A stretch of 64,000 nucleotides of DNA, taken from the NCBI RefSeq assembly GCF_016901855.1, contig NZ_JACJKY010000009.1, positions 1-64,000 on the forward strand. The letters are read 5' to 3'. The notes below the pieces were generated by a model. It saw only the letters and a program-made list of their open reading frames with translations, made no database searches and had not been told where the DNA came from. Shown here piece after piece: positions 45,058-53,701 of this stretch; within the stretch, counting starts at the first letter, position 1, and the number at the start of each line of letters is the position of its first letter. Position numbers and translations under genes: made by a program. This stretch comes from Merdimmobilis hominis. Lineage in GTDB: Bacteria; Bacillota; Clostridia; Oscillospirales; Ruminococcaceae.

Positions 45058-45806
45058 TGGCATCATTTCATAAAACAAACGGACTGACAGACGCAGTTTT
45101 CCACTACTGCCCGGGCTGTACGCACGGCATTGTGCACCGGCTGGTTGCAGAGTGTTTGGAAGAACTCGGCATTCTCGGAAAAACAGTCGGTATCGCACCG
45201 GTTGGCTGCGCAGTTATGGCATATGACTATTTTAACTGTGATATGATTGAAGCACCGCACGGACGTGCACCGGCTGTTGCAACCGGCGCAAAACGTGCAA
45301 ATCCGGACAACATCGTATTCACCTATCAGGGTGACGGCGACTTGGCTGCGATCGGCACCGCAGAAACCGTTCATGCGGCAACCCGCGGCGAAAATATCAC
45401 GATCATCTTTATCAATAACGCAATCTACGGCATGACCGGCGGTCAGATGGCACCGACCACTCTGCCTGGACAAGTCACACAGACCACTCCGTATGGCCGT
45501 GATGTTACTCGTGCAGGTTATCCGATCCGGATGTGTGAAATGCTCTCCACACTCGATGGCGTGGCTTATGCAGAGCGTGTCACTGTGACGGATGTTCCGA
45601 ATGTCCGCAATGCGAAAAAAGCAATCAAAAAGGCGTTTACCGCACAGATTGAGAAAAAAGGCTTCTCGATTGTCGAAGTGCTCTCAAGCTGTCCGACCAA
45701 CTGGGGACTCGAGCCGGTGGAAGCACTCAAATGGCTCAAAGAGAACATGATCCCGTACTATCCGCTCGGATGTTATAAAGACGCAACCGAAAAGGGGGTA
45801 TTCTGA
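45057..45806 (+). CDS. vorA: 2-oxoacid:ferredoxin oxidoreductase TPP-binding subunit
   Basis: The 249-residue beta-type subunit carrying thiamine diphosphate. The cofactor motif is [32 protein letters not shown] (GDGD...NN), and YCPGCTHG gives the conserved cysteine pair at the N-terminus. GGAGG lies within the end of vorB; coupling is by one-base overlaps on both sides. Confidence 0.93.
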   Translation: MASFHKTNGLTDAVFHYCPGCTHGIVHRLVAECLEELGILGKTVGIAPVGCAVMAYDYFNCDMIEAPHGRAPAVATGAKRANPDNIVFTYQGDGDLAAIGTAETVHAATRGENITIIFINNAIYGMTGGQMAPTTLPGQVTQTTPYGRDVTRAGYPIRMCEMLSTLDGVAYAERVTVTDVPNVRNAKKAIKKAFTAQIEKKGFSIVEVLSSCPTNWGLEPVEALKWLKENMIPYYPLGCYKDATEKGVF

Positions 45807-46336
45807 TGAGCGTACATATGTTGATTGCCGGATTCGGCGGCCAGGGCGTTTTGTTCGCCGGCAAAATCATCGCTTACACCGGTATGATTGAAGAAAAACA
45901 AGTTTCGTGGCTTCCCTCTTACGGTCCGGAAATGCGCGGCGGTACTGCAAACTGCTCGGTTTGCATCGACGATAAACCGATCGGCTGCCCGATCGTTTTA
46001 AATCCGAAAACACTGATGGTTATGAACCGTCCGTCCTATGATAAATTCATCAATGAAGTTCAGCCGGGTGGTACCGTGGTTCTCGATTCCACATTGATCG
46101 AAGCGGACTCCACACGTGATGATATCACTGTGTGTGCAATTCCTGCAACGCAGATGGCAAATGACAACGGCCTGCATGGACTTGCAAACATCATCATGCT
46201 GGGTCAGACGCTCAAAGCAACGGGATTTTGCTCGATGGACGTGTTAAAAGAAGCGATGAAGCGGTGTATCCCAGCAAGAAAACAGCATTTGCTTGAGCCG
46301 AATCTGCGCGCATTGCAGATGGGCTATGATTATTAA
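45806..46336 (+). CDS. vorC: 2-oxoacid:ferredoxin oxidoreductase gamma subunit
   Basis: The 176-residue gamma domain subunit, with GFGGQGVLFAGKIIA at the start and SYGPEMRGGTANCSV in the middle, both diagnostic. Start overlaps the stop of the TPP subunit (TGATG). It completes a four-subunit enzyme with the ferredoxin, alpha and beta subunits. Confidence 0.93.
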   Translation: MSVHMLIAGFGGQGVLFAGKIIAYTGMIEEKQVSWLPSYGPEMRGGTANCSVCIDDKPIGCPIVLNPKTLMVMNRPSYDKFINEVQPGGTVVLDSTLIEADSTRDDITVCAIPATQMANDNGLHGLANIIMLGQTLKATGFCSMDVLKEAMKRCIPARKQHLLEPNLRALQMGYDY

Positions 46337-46360
46337 GAGGAAAGAAGGACGATATATTCT

Positions 46361-47371
46361 ATGAAAGTTCAGCTTTACAGCGGCGGATTGCACAGCGTCG
46401 GCCGTTCAGGGGTCGGACGTGCGATCAAACACCAAAAACGCGCGCTCACACTGAATCACATCGAATATACAACCGATCGAAACGATTCGTTCGATATCGC
46501 CCATATCAATACCATTTTCCCGAGTTCCTATTTCTGGGCGAAAAAATGCCGCAAAAACGGCAAAAAAGTGATTTATCATGCACATTCCACGCGTGAGGAT
46601 TTTGAGCGGTCCTTTATGTTTTCCAATATGCTTGCGCCGCTGTTTCAAAAATGGATTGTGCGCTGCTATAATACAGCAGACGCGCTCATCACTCCTACGC
46701 CGTACTCCAAACGGCTGATCGAAGCATACGGTATCAAAAAGCCGATTTATGCGCTTTCTAACGGTATTGAGCTTGACTTTTTCTGCTACGATGAAGCACG
46801 TGCAAAAGAATTCCGCAAACAGTTCGGATTCTCCGAGGACGACAAAGTCATAATCTCCGTCGGATTATACATCGAACGCAAAGGCATTCTTGACTTCGTC
46901 GAGCTTGCAAAGCGGATGCCGGAATACAAGTTTGTCTGGTTTGGCTACACACCGCTTTATCAAGTGCCGCGCAAAGTGCGCAAAGCGGTCAAAACAAAGC
47001 TTCCAAACCTGTTTTTCCCGGGCTATGTAGAACCGGAGCATTTTCGAAATGCGTATTCGGGCGCTGATTTATTCCTGTTCCCGACCTACGAAGAAACAGA
47101 GGGAATTGTATTGCTCGAATCGCTTGCTTGCCGGCAAAACACGCTGATTCGTGACATCCCGATTTACGAATCATGGCTGACAGACGGTGTCAATGTGTAT
47201 AAAGCAAAGACGCTCAACGAGTTTGAAGCGCGGATTCGTGGAATCTGTGAGCACACATTACCGTGTTTAAAGGATGCGGGATATGAACTGGTTTCTGATA
47301 AAGACTTGTCGCAGATTGGAAAGCAGCTGCTTAAAATCTACGAGTCGGTATTAAACGAACCGCAATCTTAA
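46361..47371 (+). CDS. GT4 family glycosyltransferase
   Basis: A 336-residue retaining glycosyltransferase of GT-B fold. The N-terminal domain has YSGGLHSVGRSGVGRAI and VIYHAHS; the C-terminal donor domain has SVGLYIERKGILDFVELAK and the EX7E-type motif EETEGIVLLESLAC. The shape resembles bacterial diacylglycerol glucosyltransferases, so a glycolipid product is plausible but not shown. It is 24 bases after vorC and may be read from the same transcript despite an unrelated function. Confidence 0.85.
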   Translation: MKVQLYSGGLHSVGRSGVGRAIKHQKRALTLNHIEYTTDRNDSFDIAHINTIFPSSYFWAKKCRKNGKKVIYHAHSTREDFERSFMFSNMLAPLFQKWIVRCYNTADALITPTPYSKRLIEAYGIKKPIYALSNGIELDFFCYDEARAKEFRKQFGFSEDDKVIISVGLYIERKGILDFVELAKRMPEYKFVWFGYTPLYQVPRKVRKAVKTKLPNLFFPGYVEPEHFRNAYSGADLFLFPTYEETEGIVLLESLACRQNTLIRDIPIYESWLTDGVNVYKAKTLNEFEARIRGICEHTLPCLKDAGYELVSDKDLSQIGKQLLKIYESVLNEPQS

Positions 47372-47392
47372 AACACATTCCATTTGGGTACC

Positions 47393-47421
47393 TTGTCAAA
47401 ATGCGTTTGATATGGTACACT
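47393..47421 (+). promoter_or_regulatory. Promoter of the BFD-like gene
   Basis: TTGTCA (47393-47398), a 17-base spacer and TACACT (47416-47421), with a TGG extension, form a fair vegetative promoter 45 bases before the start. Confidence 0.6.
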
Positions 47422-47465
47422 GTAATCACAATGAGATCTTTACCAAATAAAGGAGGTCGGTTTTC

Positions 47466-47672
47466 ATGAAAGAAATGAAAGAAAACTACGAAATCTGCCA
47501 TTGCAAAAAAGTGACGTATTTTGATGTAGAAAACGCACTGCACAACAACAAAACATTTACCGAAGTGGAAGAAGCATTTGCTGACGTTCAGCGGATCACC
47601 AAATGTTCAACCGGCTGCGGTGGCTGTCATGACGAGATTATGAAAACAATCTCCGAGATCATGAGTGCATAA
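47466..47672 (+). CDS. Small BFD-like [2Fe-2S] protein
   Basis: A 68-residue protein made of one BFD-type domain: CHCKKVT at the N-terminus and KCSTGCGGC about 35 residues later supply four cysteines in the C-x-C...C-x4-x2-C type pattern that binds a 2Fe-2S cluster. BFD proteins mobilise iron from bacterioferritin or sit as domains in larger enzymes. Here the domain stands alone with its own promoter and terminator and no ferritin gene nearby. AAAGGAGG precedes the ATG. Confidence 0.85.
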   Translation: MKEMKENYEICHCKKVTYFDVENALHNNKTFTEVEEAFADVQRITKCSTGCGGCHDEIMKTISEIMSA

Positions 47673-47681
47673 CACAAACCA

Positions 47682-47723
47682 AACCCTCCGACGGCGTTTT
47701 TGCTGTACGGAGGGTTCTTTTTT
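47682..47723 (+). terminator. Terminator of the BFD-like gene
   Basis: AACCCTCCG and CGGAGGGTT form a hairpin followed by CTTTTTT, starting ten bases after the stop. Confidence 0.85.
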
Positions 47724-47757
47724 CGTCTGACTGCATCTGGTCTGATTCAGCAGCATA

Positions 47758-47789
47758 AAAAAGATCCTGTCAAACGACAGGATCTTTTT
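47758..47789. terminator. Terminator of the large surface protein gene
   Basis: AAAAAGATCCTGTC and GACAGGATCTTTTT with a four-base loop form a symmetrical hairpin just beyond the stop of the minus-strand gene. It can work in both directions. Confidence 0.85.
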
Positions 47790-47808
47790 GTTTACTATTT
47801 GTTATCAC

Positions 47809-50800
47809 TTATCTTGCTCTGCGGCGCATCCAGTATGTGAATCCACCTGCGCTGAGTCCTGCGGCAGCCAGCATCAGCATGACCAGAAGCAATGCGTTTT
47901 GATCACCGGTATCCGGCATATCTCCGCCGTCTTGCGTGCCGTCACCCGGTTTTTCCGGATCAACAGATGCATCTTTCACCGTATACGTCACTGCATCGGA
48001 GAAAGCGAGTACTTTGCCGGCATTATCATATGCAACTGCATAGATAGTCGCGGTTTCGCCCGGTTTTGTAGAAAGCTGAATCTCTTTTGAGCTCTCACCG
48101 CCGCCGACCAGTGTGTCAGACAGAATATCAGCAGAAACATCGCTTACAGTCAATGTTTTTCCCGTTTCACGGTCAAAGTCAACCGAAAGCTCTGTGATAT
48201 CGATGTCATATTCCACTGTACCGGAACCATACGAATCAAGTTTCTCACGGTCGTAGTAGTTGAAGTCATCAAGCACCGGCGAATAGGAGTTTAAGTAAAT
48301 CTTATCATTCGCCAGGTCAAAGTAGAGCATTTTCACATAACCGCTTCCGCCGCCCTCTGCGCTCTGATAGTCGGTGCAGATGCGGTATACCACACGATCT
48401 TCAACGCCGTCGTTGTTGTCGTCAAAACCTACGAAGTTCAGCGAAGAACCATGATAGTGACCGTTTAATACAGCGACAACATTCTGATTTTTACTGCACA
48501 CTTCATTCATGACACGGTCACTGAAGTAGTCCGGCTCAGCATTTGCGTTGATGCCCGGATGCATGCAGATGAATGCCTTTTTGTCCGAATATTTCGCGAG
48601 CACCTCGTTCATCCATGCGATCTCAGCGTCTGAGGTATCCCAGGACATATAGAGGAACAAAAGCTCCTCACCGTCAACGGTTACAAAGTCGTAATGGCCT
48701 TTGTTGTTATCGTAGGTGCCGCCGTACCACGGATTGTTCTCATAGCGGGATGCACCGAAGTATTTCGTATACAGGTCGTACACTGCATTGCCGTGTGCAA
48801 CGTCATGGTTGCCGCCCAGCACACCGTACGGAAGCGATGCATCCTCGAATTTCTGCAACTGATTGGATGCGTTGATAAACTGATATTCCTCATTGAATTC
48901 ATCGACAATGTCGCCGGTATGAAGCACATACTCAATGCCGAGTGTGTCTTTATTGTTGACAATCCAATCGGTCATGATATCAAAATTTTGCATGTACTGC
49001 TCGGAATAATACTGTGTATCCGTAATCCATGCCAGTGCAAAGTCATACTGCTCCGGAATTGCGGTGCCGTCCCACTCATAGTCGTTTTTGACGGTATCCG
49101 CTGTTGCCTGTTCCTCGGTATACGGTGTATACTCTGTGCCGCGTGCCTGTGCAAGTACAGTGACTTTGCCGTTTTCAACATAATCATCCATTGCGAATAC
49201 TGCGGTTGCTTTCTGGTTCTCATAAACGGTATCAAGCAGCTCCCACTCGCCTGTTTCCGTCCGTTTTGCGTAGAGGTTTACGTCTTTGCCGTCGTTTGAT
49301 ACTGCATCCACATCCACACGGAGTGTACCTGTTGCTGCACCATTTGTGCTGATTTCAAAGATCTGATACGGAATCTGTCCGTTCTGTGAAGAAGCAGTAC
49401 CAAAGCCCTGTGCAGCCGATGCATTTGCCGTACTGTCGCCCACACCGGTGTAGACATTCATGTCGTCAAGCGGTGTTGCGCTATAAAGCAGTACTTTATC
49501 GGTGTTCTCCGGTCCATTCACCTGTGCGGAAGCCGGATATTTCGATGCTGAAACGGTGAGTTCCATGTCGAGTGCCGGTTTTTCTTCTGTCACAACCTGT
49601 TCCGGTGTATTATCGGTTGTAAAGGTCACGCTCTGACGCAGACCGGAAGTGCTCTCTACCGTCAGCGTATGTTCGCCGTCAGCAAGTGTTGTGGTATCAA
49701 TCATACCCGATACTGCATCTGCGGCGCCTGCCGGCAGTGTGAACATCATGGTGACATACAGGTTATATCCTGCACTGTCGCCGACTTTGATTTCTGTTTC
49801 TTTGCTTAAATCAGCACCGGTTTCGCTGACAACCGAATCCGGACGAATGACTGTACCGTCTGTCATGGAAAGTGCCATATCACTGATATAGAAATCGTCG
49901 TTGTTTGCATCGGTGTTCCACTCCCACGGCGAACCATAGGTACCGGTGCGAAGCGTCAGTTCAATCGTTGCCGAACCATCCTCGTGATAAGTGAACAGCG
50001 ATTCATCCACGAGAATTGACATCGAAGAATCCGTCGGCACTTCGCTCGATTTTGAGAAGTGACGAATGACCGTATTCCCTGTTGTCAATGCATTCTGAAA
50101 GTAGCTGTCCACACCGCGGTAAGAGAATGTGAAGAATGCGCCGTTTTCCATCGTATTGTTTAACGAAATCGGTGTACCGTCCACCTGTGCGGTCAATCCT
50201 GCGGACTCATCCGAAAAATCTTTTGCACTAAACGGTACGGTTCCGCTGAGTGTTTCACTTGTATCCAGATTAACGCGCAAGCCCTCCACGCCGTCATCCA
50301 GATGATTGACTGTCACGCGTTTGACCGGCGTCATCGTGGTGCGGTAATCGTTCTCGGCTTTGACATAAAAGTCTACATAATCCGCATTCAGAATTGCTGC
50401 CGACGGGATGTATGCATACCATTTGTTATAGATTGCGAAGCTTGTTGTACGTTCGCTTACATATGAATCCATTTCGGATGTTTTATAAAACAGCTCGATT
50501 GCACGAACCGGCATTGTATCGCTGCCTGCATACGAATATGGAATCCGTACAAATTCACCCTGTTCTACAGAAGTCACTTCTTCGAGCTGTTCAATCTTCG
50601 GCGAAGACTGATCATCGGGCGCATAGCAAAGCTGCTCTTCGCTGACAACGCCCATATTGGTTGTGGACCGTGAGCGATAAACAAGCATCTGCGGGCCTTC
50701 CGGATTGACTTTTAAATCGACGCTCTTATTGTCTTTTAAGTCGGAAGAACCGTCCCAGAAGTAGCTCGAAACGAGTGTTTTTGTGCCGTCTTCCTGTTTT

Positions 50801-51936
50801 TGATACAGTTCAAATCCACGGAAGGTATTGCCCAAACCATTTTGTGCGGTGAAGATATAAACCGGTACTTCATCAGACAGTCCGTACGCTGCACGGAAAT
50901 CCTCTTCCGTCGGGAATGTTGTGTACTGATCGCCGATTTGTTCCGCGCGATAACACCAAAGTACTGCTGTGGAATGTGCTTTGATTACACAGTTTCCGCT
51001 CTCCATCGACGATGTCATCAGCGGAAGTTCAACCGTGCTGTTCTCTTTGACGCGATAATACAAAACGTATTCCTCGTTTAAGTTGATGTCGCGATCGGTG
51101 GTATTCGTGAGCTCCACGCACTCCATCAAATCATTCAGATTTCCGCTGGTACCGCCGAATTCTTCTTCACGTGCGGTATCATTCGGACGAATCTCTGTCA
51201 TGTAAACGCCTTTGGGAACCTCTGTCGGTGCGGTAAATTCTTTTTGACCGTTGAGCTGGCGGAACGACACAACACCGGCGGTTGTCGGTTTTTTCGCCTG
51301 ATATACAAGCATTTCACTGCCGAAATCCGGCACCGAAAGCTGCACAGACAAACCGTCTGCCGTTACCTCATCGGTTGCGTTTTGATTGTAACGATAATGC
51401 GAAACAACCTCACCGGATGCTGTTTTGATAGCAAAGCCGCGATCGTTTTCAGCAAATCCGTTCTGACCGCTCACTGTAAACACGCGAACGCCCTCAGGAA
51501 CACGCATTGCTTCACGGAATTCCTCTTCCGTTGCATAGTGGTCAGTATCCTTGCGCTGGCTCCACAAAACTGCGGTTTCACCTGCCGGAATAACAACCTC
51601 GTCATTGCCGTCAACTGTCTGTACCGTGAGCTGTTTCATTGTATAATCGCTGCCCGACTTGTATTCGTACCACAAGCCAAACTCCTGATTAAATGAAATG
51701 TCCCGATCTGTTGTGTTTGTGACTTCCACAAACTCCATTTGATCGCTGCCATTTCCGTATACGCTTTCACGTTTGACGTCATTTTGATAGATTTCTGTGA
51801 TCCACAAATTCTCTGTATTCGGCTGATCGTTTTGCACATTTGTCTGCGCCAAAACCGATCCTGCCGGCAGTACAAGCGACGATGCAGTAATTGCCGCCGC
51901 CATACATACAGAAAGAATCCGTTTTTTCGAATCCAT
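47809..51936 (-). CDS. Sortase-anchored LTD-like/metallophosphoesterase surface protein
   Basis: A 1375-residue exported wall protein. In order: signal peptide (about 1-31); two similar lamin-tail-like domains, near 43-230 (LWITEIYQNDVKRE) and 240-430 (YMTEIRPNDTARE), each containing VELTNTTDRD or VEVTNTTDRD; a beta-rich middle part; a calcineurin-type phosphoesterase at about 960-1200 with WITDTQ, HTGDIVDE, GGNHDVA, CMHPG and GHYHG; a beta domain; and a sorting signal MPDTGD (about 1339) with a hydrophobic helix and RRRAR tail. Metal ligands look complete. The second ATG is used, since GGAGG lies seven bases ahead of it. Substrate unknown; extracellular phosphate ester or nucleotide cleavage is plausible. 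Confidence 0.87.
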   Translation of the reverse strand: MDSKKRILSVCMAAAITASSLVLPAGSVLAQTNVQNDQPNTENLWITEIYQNDVKRESVYGNGSDQMEFVEVTNTTDRDISFNQEFGLWYEYKSGSDYTMKQLTVQTVDGNDEVVIPAGETAVLWSQRKDTDHYATEEEFREAMRVPEGVRVFTVSGQNGFAENDRGFAIKTASGEVVSHYRYNQNATDEVTADGLSVQLSVPDFGSEMLVYQAKKPTTAGVVSFRQLNGQKEFTAPTEVPKGVYMTEIRPNDTAREEEFGGTSGNLNDLMECVELTNTTDRDINLNEEYVLYYRVKENSTVELPLMTSSMESGNCVIKAHSTAVLWCYRAEQIGDQYTTFPTEEDFRAAYGLSDEVPVYIFTAQNGLGNTFRGFELYQKQEDGTKTLVSSYFWDGSSDLKDNKSVDLKVNPEGPQMLVYRSRSTTNMGVVSEEQLCYAPDDQSSPKIEQLEEVTSVEQGEFVRIPYSYAGSDTMPVRAIELFYKTSEMDSYVSERTTSFAIYNKWYAYIPSAAILNADYVDFYVKAENDYRTTMTPVKRVTVNHLDDGVEGLRVNLDTSETLSGTVPFSAKDFSDESAGLTAQVDGTPISLNNTMENGAFFTFSYRGVDSYFQNALTTGNTVIRHFSKSSEVPTDSSMSILVDESLFTYHEDGSATIELTLRTGTYGSPWEWNTDANNDDFYISDMALSMTDGTVIRPDSVVSETGADLSKETEIKVGDSAGYNLYVTMMFTLPAGAADAVSGMIDTTTLADGEHTLTVESTSGLRQSVTFTTDNTPEQVVTEEKPALDMELTVSASKYPASAQVNGPENTDKVLLYSATPLDDMNVYTGVGDSTANASAAQGFGTASSQNGQIPYQIFEISTNGAATGTLRVDVDAVSNDGKDVNLYAKRTETGEWELLDTVYENQKATAVFAMDDYVENGKVTVLAQARGTEYTPYTEEQATADTVKNDYEWDGTAIPEQYDFALAWITDTQYYSEQYMQNFDIMTDWIVNNKDTLGIEYVLHTGDIVDEFNEEYQFINASNQLQKFEDASLPYGVLGGNHDVAHGNAVYDLYTKYFGASRYENNPWYGGTYDNNKGHYDFVTVDGEELLFLYMSWDTSDAEIAWMNEVLAKYSDKKAFICMHPGINANAEPDYFSDRVMNEVCSKNQNVVAVLNGHYHGSSLNFVGFDDNNDGVEDRVVYRICTDYQSAEGGGSGYVKMLYFDLANDKIYLNSYSPVLDDFNYYDREKLDSYGSGTVEYDIDITELSVDFDRETGKTLTVSDVSADILSDTLVGGGESSKEIQLSTKPGETATIYAVAYDNAGKVLAFSDAVTYTVKDASVDPEKPGDGTQDGGDMPDTGDQNALLLVMLMLAAAGLSAGGFTYWMRRRAR

Positions 51937-51985
51937 ATCCATTCCTCCGTTTTTATCTCATTTCTTTTCACCTTTGAACGGATTT

Positions 51986-51994
51986 ATTATAACA
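51986..51994 (-). promoter_or_regulatory. Extended -10 promoter of the large surface protein
   Basis: On the minus strand TGTTATAAT gives an extended -10 (TATAAT 51986-51991) 50 bases before the start codon. No strong -35 and no SigI-like boxes are visible. Confidence 0.5.
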
Positions 51995-52068
51995 AAACTG
52001 TTTTAACACTACATGCGGATTCCTGTAAAATGAACATCAAACGTATGTTAACGTCAAGCGTCAAATAT

Positions 52069-52100
52069 AAAAAAGCATCAGCCAGGGCTGATGCTTTTTT
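52069..52100. terminator. Terminator of sigI-rsgI
   Basis: AAAAAAGCATCAGCC and GGCTGATGCTTTTTT form a symmetrical hairpin with T runs on both sides, 19 bases after the rsgI stop. Confidence 0.85.
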
Positions 52101-52118
52101 CATGTCTATTTTTATTTT

Positions 52119-52919
52119 TCAGTGTGTTTCATCATCGTCATCATCCTGATCATCGTCGTCACTGTCGTCGTCATCGTCGTCATCGTCATCGTCGTCATCG
52201 TCGTCATCACTATCATCATCGTCACTATCGTCATCATCAGAATGAGAGGATTCCGTCAAAGAGGATTCTTCCATCTTAGAAGACTCCTCGATTTTAGATG
52301 ATTCTTCCGGACTGGATGTTTCCGGCTGTTCTTCAGATGCAAACGACCAAACTTTATTTCCGCCAACAAAGAAGACAAGATCAGATGCATCTTCGATATC
52401 AAACTGCACTGCGTGTGTTAAAATCGCTTTGGTATCATCGGAAAACGATTGATCCGAAGAATCGACATCAAACCGCACTTCCCCACCGGATGAAAGCATC
52501 TGAAGCGAAATTGCACGTTCAATGAGCTCTTTTGCAATCTGCGTCTTATCTTTTCCCTTGTACTCATACCCCTCTAACAGCGTCTTGCCATCTTCGTTGA
52601 CGCCCTCCACACGAAGCACATCACCATATCGATTGAGCTCCATCTGTACTTCCGGATTGATTTTCATATAAATAGAGCCATACGGCATCCACCAGTTCCA
52701 CCACGATACTCCAATCACCAACAACAGACACGCTGCAACTGCCACAGCAATGCGCGCTGCACGAATATAAACGGTTGGCTGTGTACGTTCCCGAACCGGT
52801 ATAATATCGTATACTGTCTGTCCTACTTCATAATGGCGATTGACCACTTTCAAAAAGCGTCCGTATTCATCCAATACAACCGCATACCCCATATGACATT
52901 CCATCACAAGATAGCTCAT
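52119..52919 (-). CDS. rsgI: RsgI-type anti-sigma factor with poly-aspartate tail
   Basis: A 266-residue membrane protein that should hold SigI inactive. Residues 1-48 are the cytoplasmic RsgI N-terminal domain (VVLDEYGRFLKVV), 51-76 a membrane helix, then an outer domain beginning YMKINPEVQMELNRYG, which keeps the Asn88-Pro89 pair where RsgI proteins are reported to cleave themselves. Residues 197-225 are Ser/Glu repeats (EESSKxEESS). Residues 226-266 are nearly all aspartate with a few Ser, ending QDDDDDETH, in place of the sugar-binding or other sensor domains found in better-known RsgI proteins. The start overlaps sigI by four bases. Confidence 0.88.
   Translation of the reverse strand: MSYLVMECHMGYAVVLDEYGRFLKVVNRHYEVGQTVYDIIPVRERTQPTVYIRAARIAVAVAACLLLVIGVSWWNWWMPYGSIYMKINPEVQMELNRYGDVLRVEGVNEDGKTLLEGYEYKGKDKTQIAKELIERAISLQMLSSGGEVRFDVDSSDQSFSDDTKAILTHAVQFDIEDASDLVFFVGGNKVWSFASEEQPETSSPEESSKIEESSKMEESSLTESSHSDDDDSDDDDSDDDDDDDDDDDDDDDSDDDDQDDDDDETH
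52126..52245 (-). repeat. GAY trinucleotide repeat encoding the Asp tail
   Basis: About 120 bases are built from GAT/GAC codons with occasional TCA/AGT serine codons. The reading frame is kept throughout. GAT and GAC alternate, so it is not one pure microsatellite, but it is a likely site of in-frame length change. Confidence 0.8.
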
Positions 52920-53647
52920 TTTGACGCCTCCTTTTTTCTGTGGACTTGGGAAAGATGTCCGCGGATAATTTCATACCCGTTTGTAAACGCAACCATCAAT
53001 GCCACCAGATATTTTCGATGCCGCTCAAGCGTTTTTCGTTCCACGCCTGTTCCCGCACAGAGTGCCGTAATCGGAAGCCGCTTTGTTTGAAGCAATTCCT
53101 CAAGCAAAGCTGGATTCTCTTTCGCATACATGAGCACACGCGAACAGCTTTCAAGTGTCCGTGCCTGCTTCGGACAGTTTTCCGAAATATCCGAAAACGA
53201 AATTCCAAAATCCGAAAGCTGTGCAGAAAGCTCTGTAATTTCCTGACGGGTTGCCGTCACCAATTCGTAACGATCTGTCTGCTGATTCGGATCCGCAAGC
53301 GTGTCCCCGATTGTACCTGCTGATTCATCGTTTGTCGGCTGATCGATTGAAAGCTTATTTTGATGACGCTGTTCTTTGCGCACATAGTCAATCAGACGGC
53401 GTTTGATCACAAGGGAAGCGTATTTGAAAAATGCGCCTTTGAATTTTTCATAGTGCACAATCGCTTCATAAAACGCCGTCATAGCAACACTGAGTTCGTC
53501 ATCTTCATCTGTCACACGTTTTCCTTTTAAAAAACGGGATGTTTCCGAACGAATAAACGGCAGGTACGATCGAATCAAACGATCTGCTGCCTGTGTACTT
53601 TTCTGCGCACACAGTACCTGCGTGACAACATCTGGTTCGTCATGCAT
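52916..53647 (-). CDS. sigI: SigI-type RNA polymerase sigma factor
   Basis: A 243-residue sigma-70 family factor of the SigI group. Region 2 is seen in SYLPFIRSETSRFLKG, DELSVAMTAFYEAIVHYEKFKGAFFKYASLVIKRRLIDYVRKE, followed by the SigI C-terminal domain with RKTLERHRKYLVALMVAFTNGYE in place of a normal region 4. GGAGGG precedes the ATG at 53647; a longer open frame has no such site. Operon with its anti-sigma factor. In relatives SigI answers heat, envelope or extracellular polysaccharide signals. A SigI-like promoter stands upstream. Confidence 0.9.
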   Translation of the reverse strand: MHDEPDVVTQVLCAQKSTQAADRLIRSYLPFIRSETSRFLKGKRVTDEDDELSVAMTAFYEAIVHYEKFKGAFFKYASLVIKRRLIDYVRKEQRHQNKLSIDQPTNDESAGTIGDTLADPNQQTDRYELVTATRQEITELSAQLSDFGISFSDISENCPKQARTLESCSRVLMYAKENPALLEELLQTKRLPITALCAGTGVERKTLERHRKYLVALMVAFTNGYEIIRGHLSQVHRKKEASK

Positions 53648-53673
53648 ATAAGATCCCTCCACAATAGATAGTA

Positions 53674-53701
53674 TTCGGACGCACTGCCGCAAAAACGGGG
53701 T
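53674..53701 (-). promoter_or_regulatory. SigI-like autoregulatory promoter
   Basis: On the minus strand ACCCCG (53696-53701) and CGAA (53674-53677), 18 bases apart, match the published SigI boxes (ACCCCC and CGAA). The upstream box touches the stop codon of the MATE gene. It lies 27 bases before the sigI start. Confidence 0.5.

Noticed and set aside
52126-52245. Repeat array that could be mistaken for CRISPR
   Set aside because: It is a continuous in-frame Asp codon run inside rsgI, with no spacers and no cas genes nearby.
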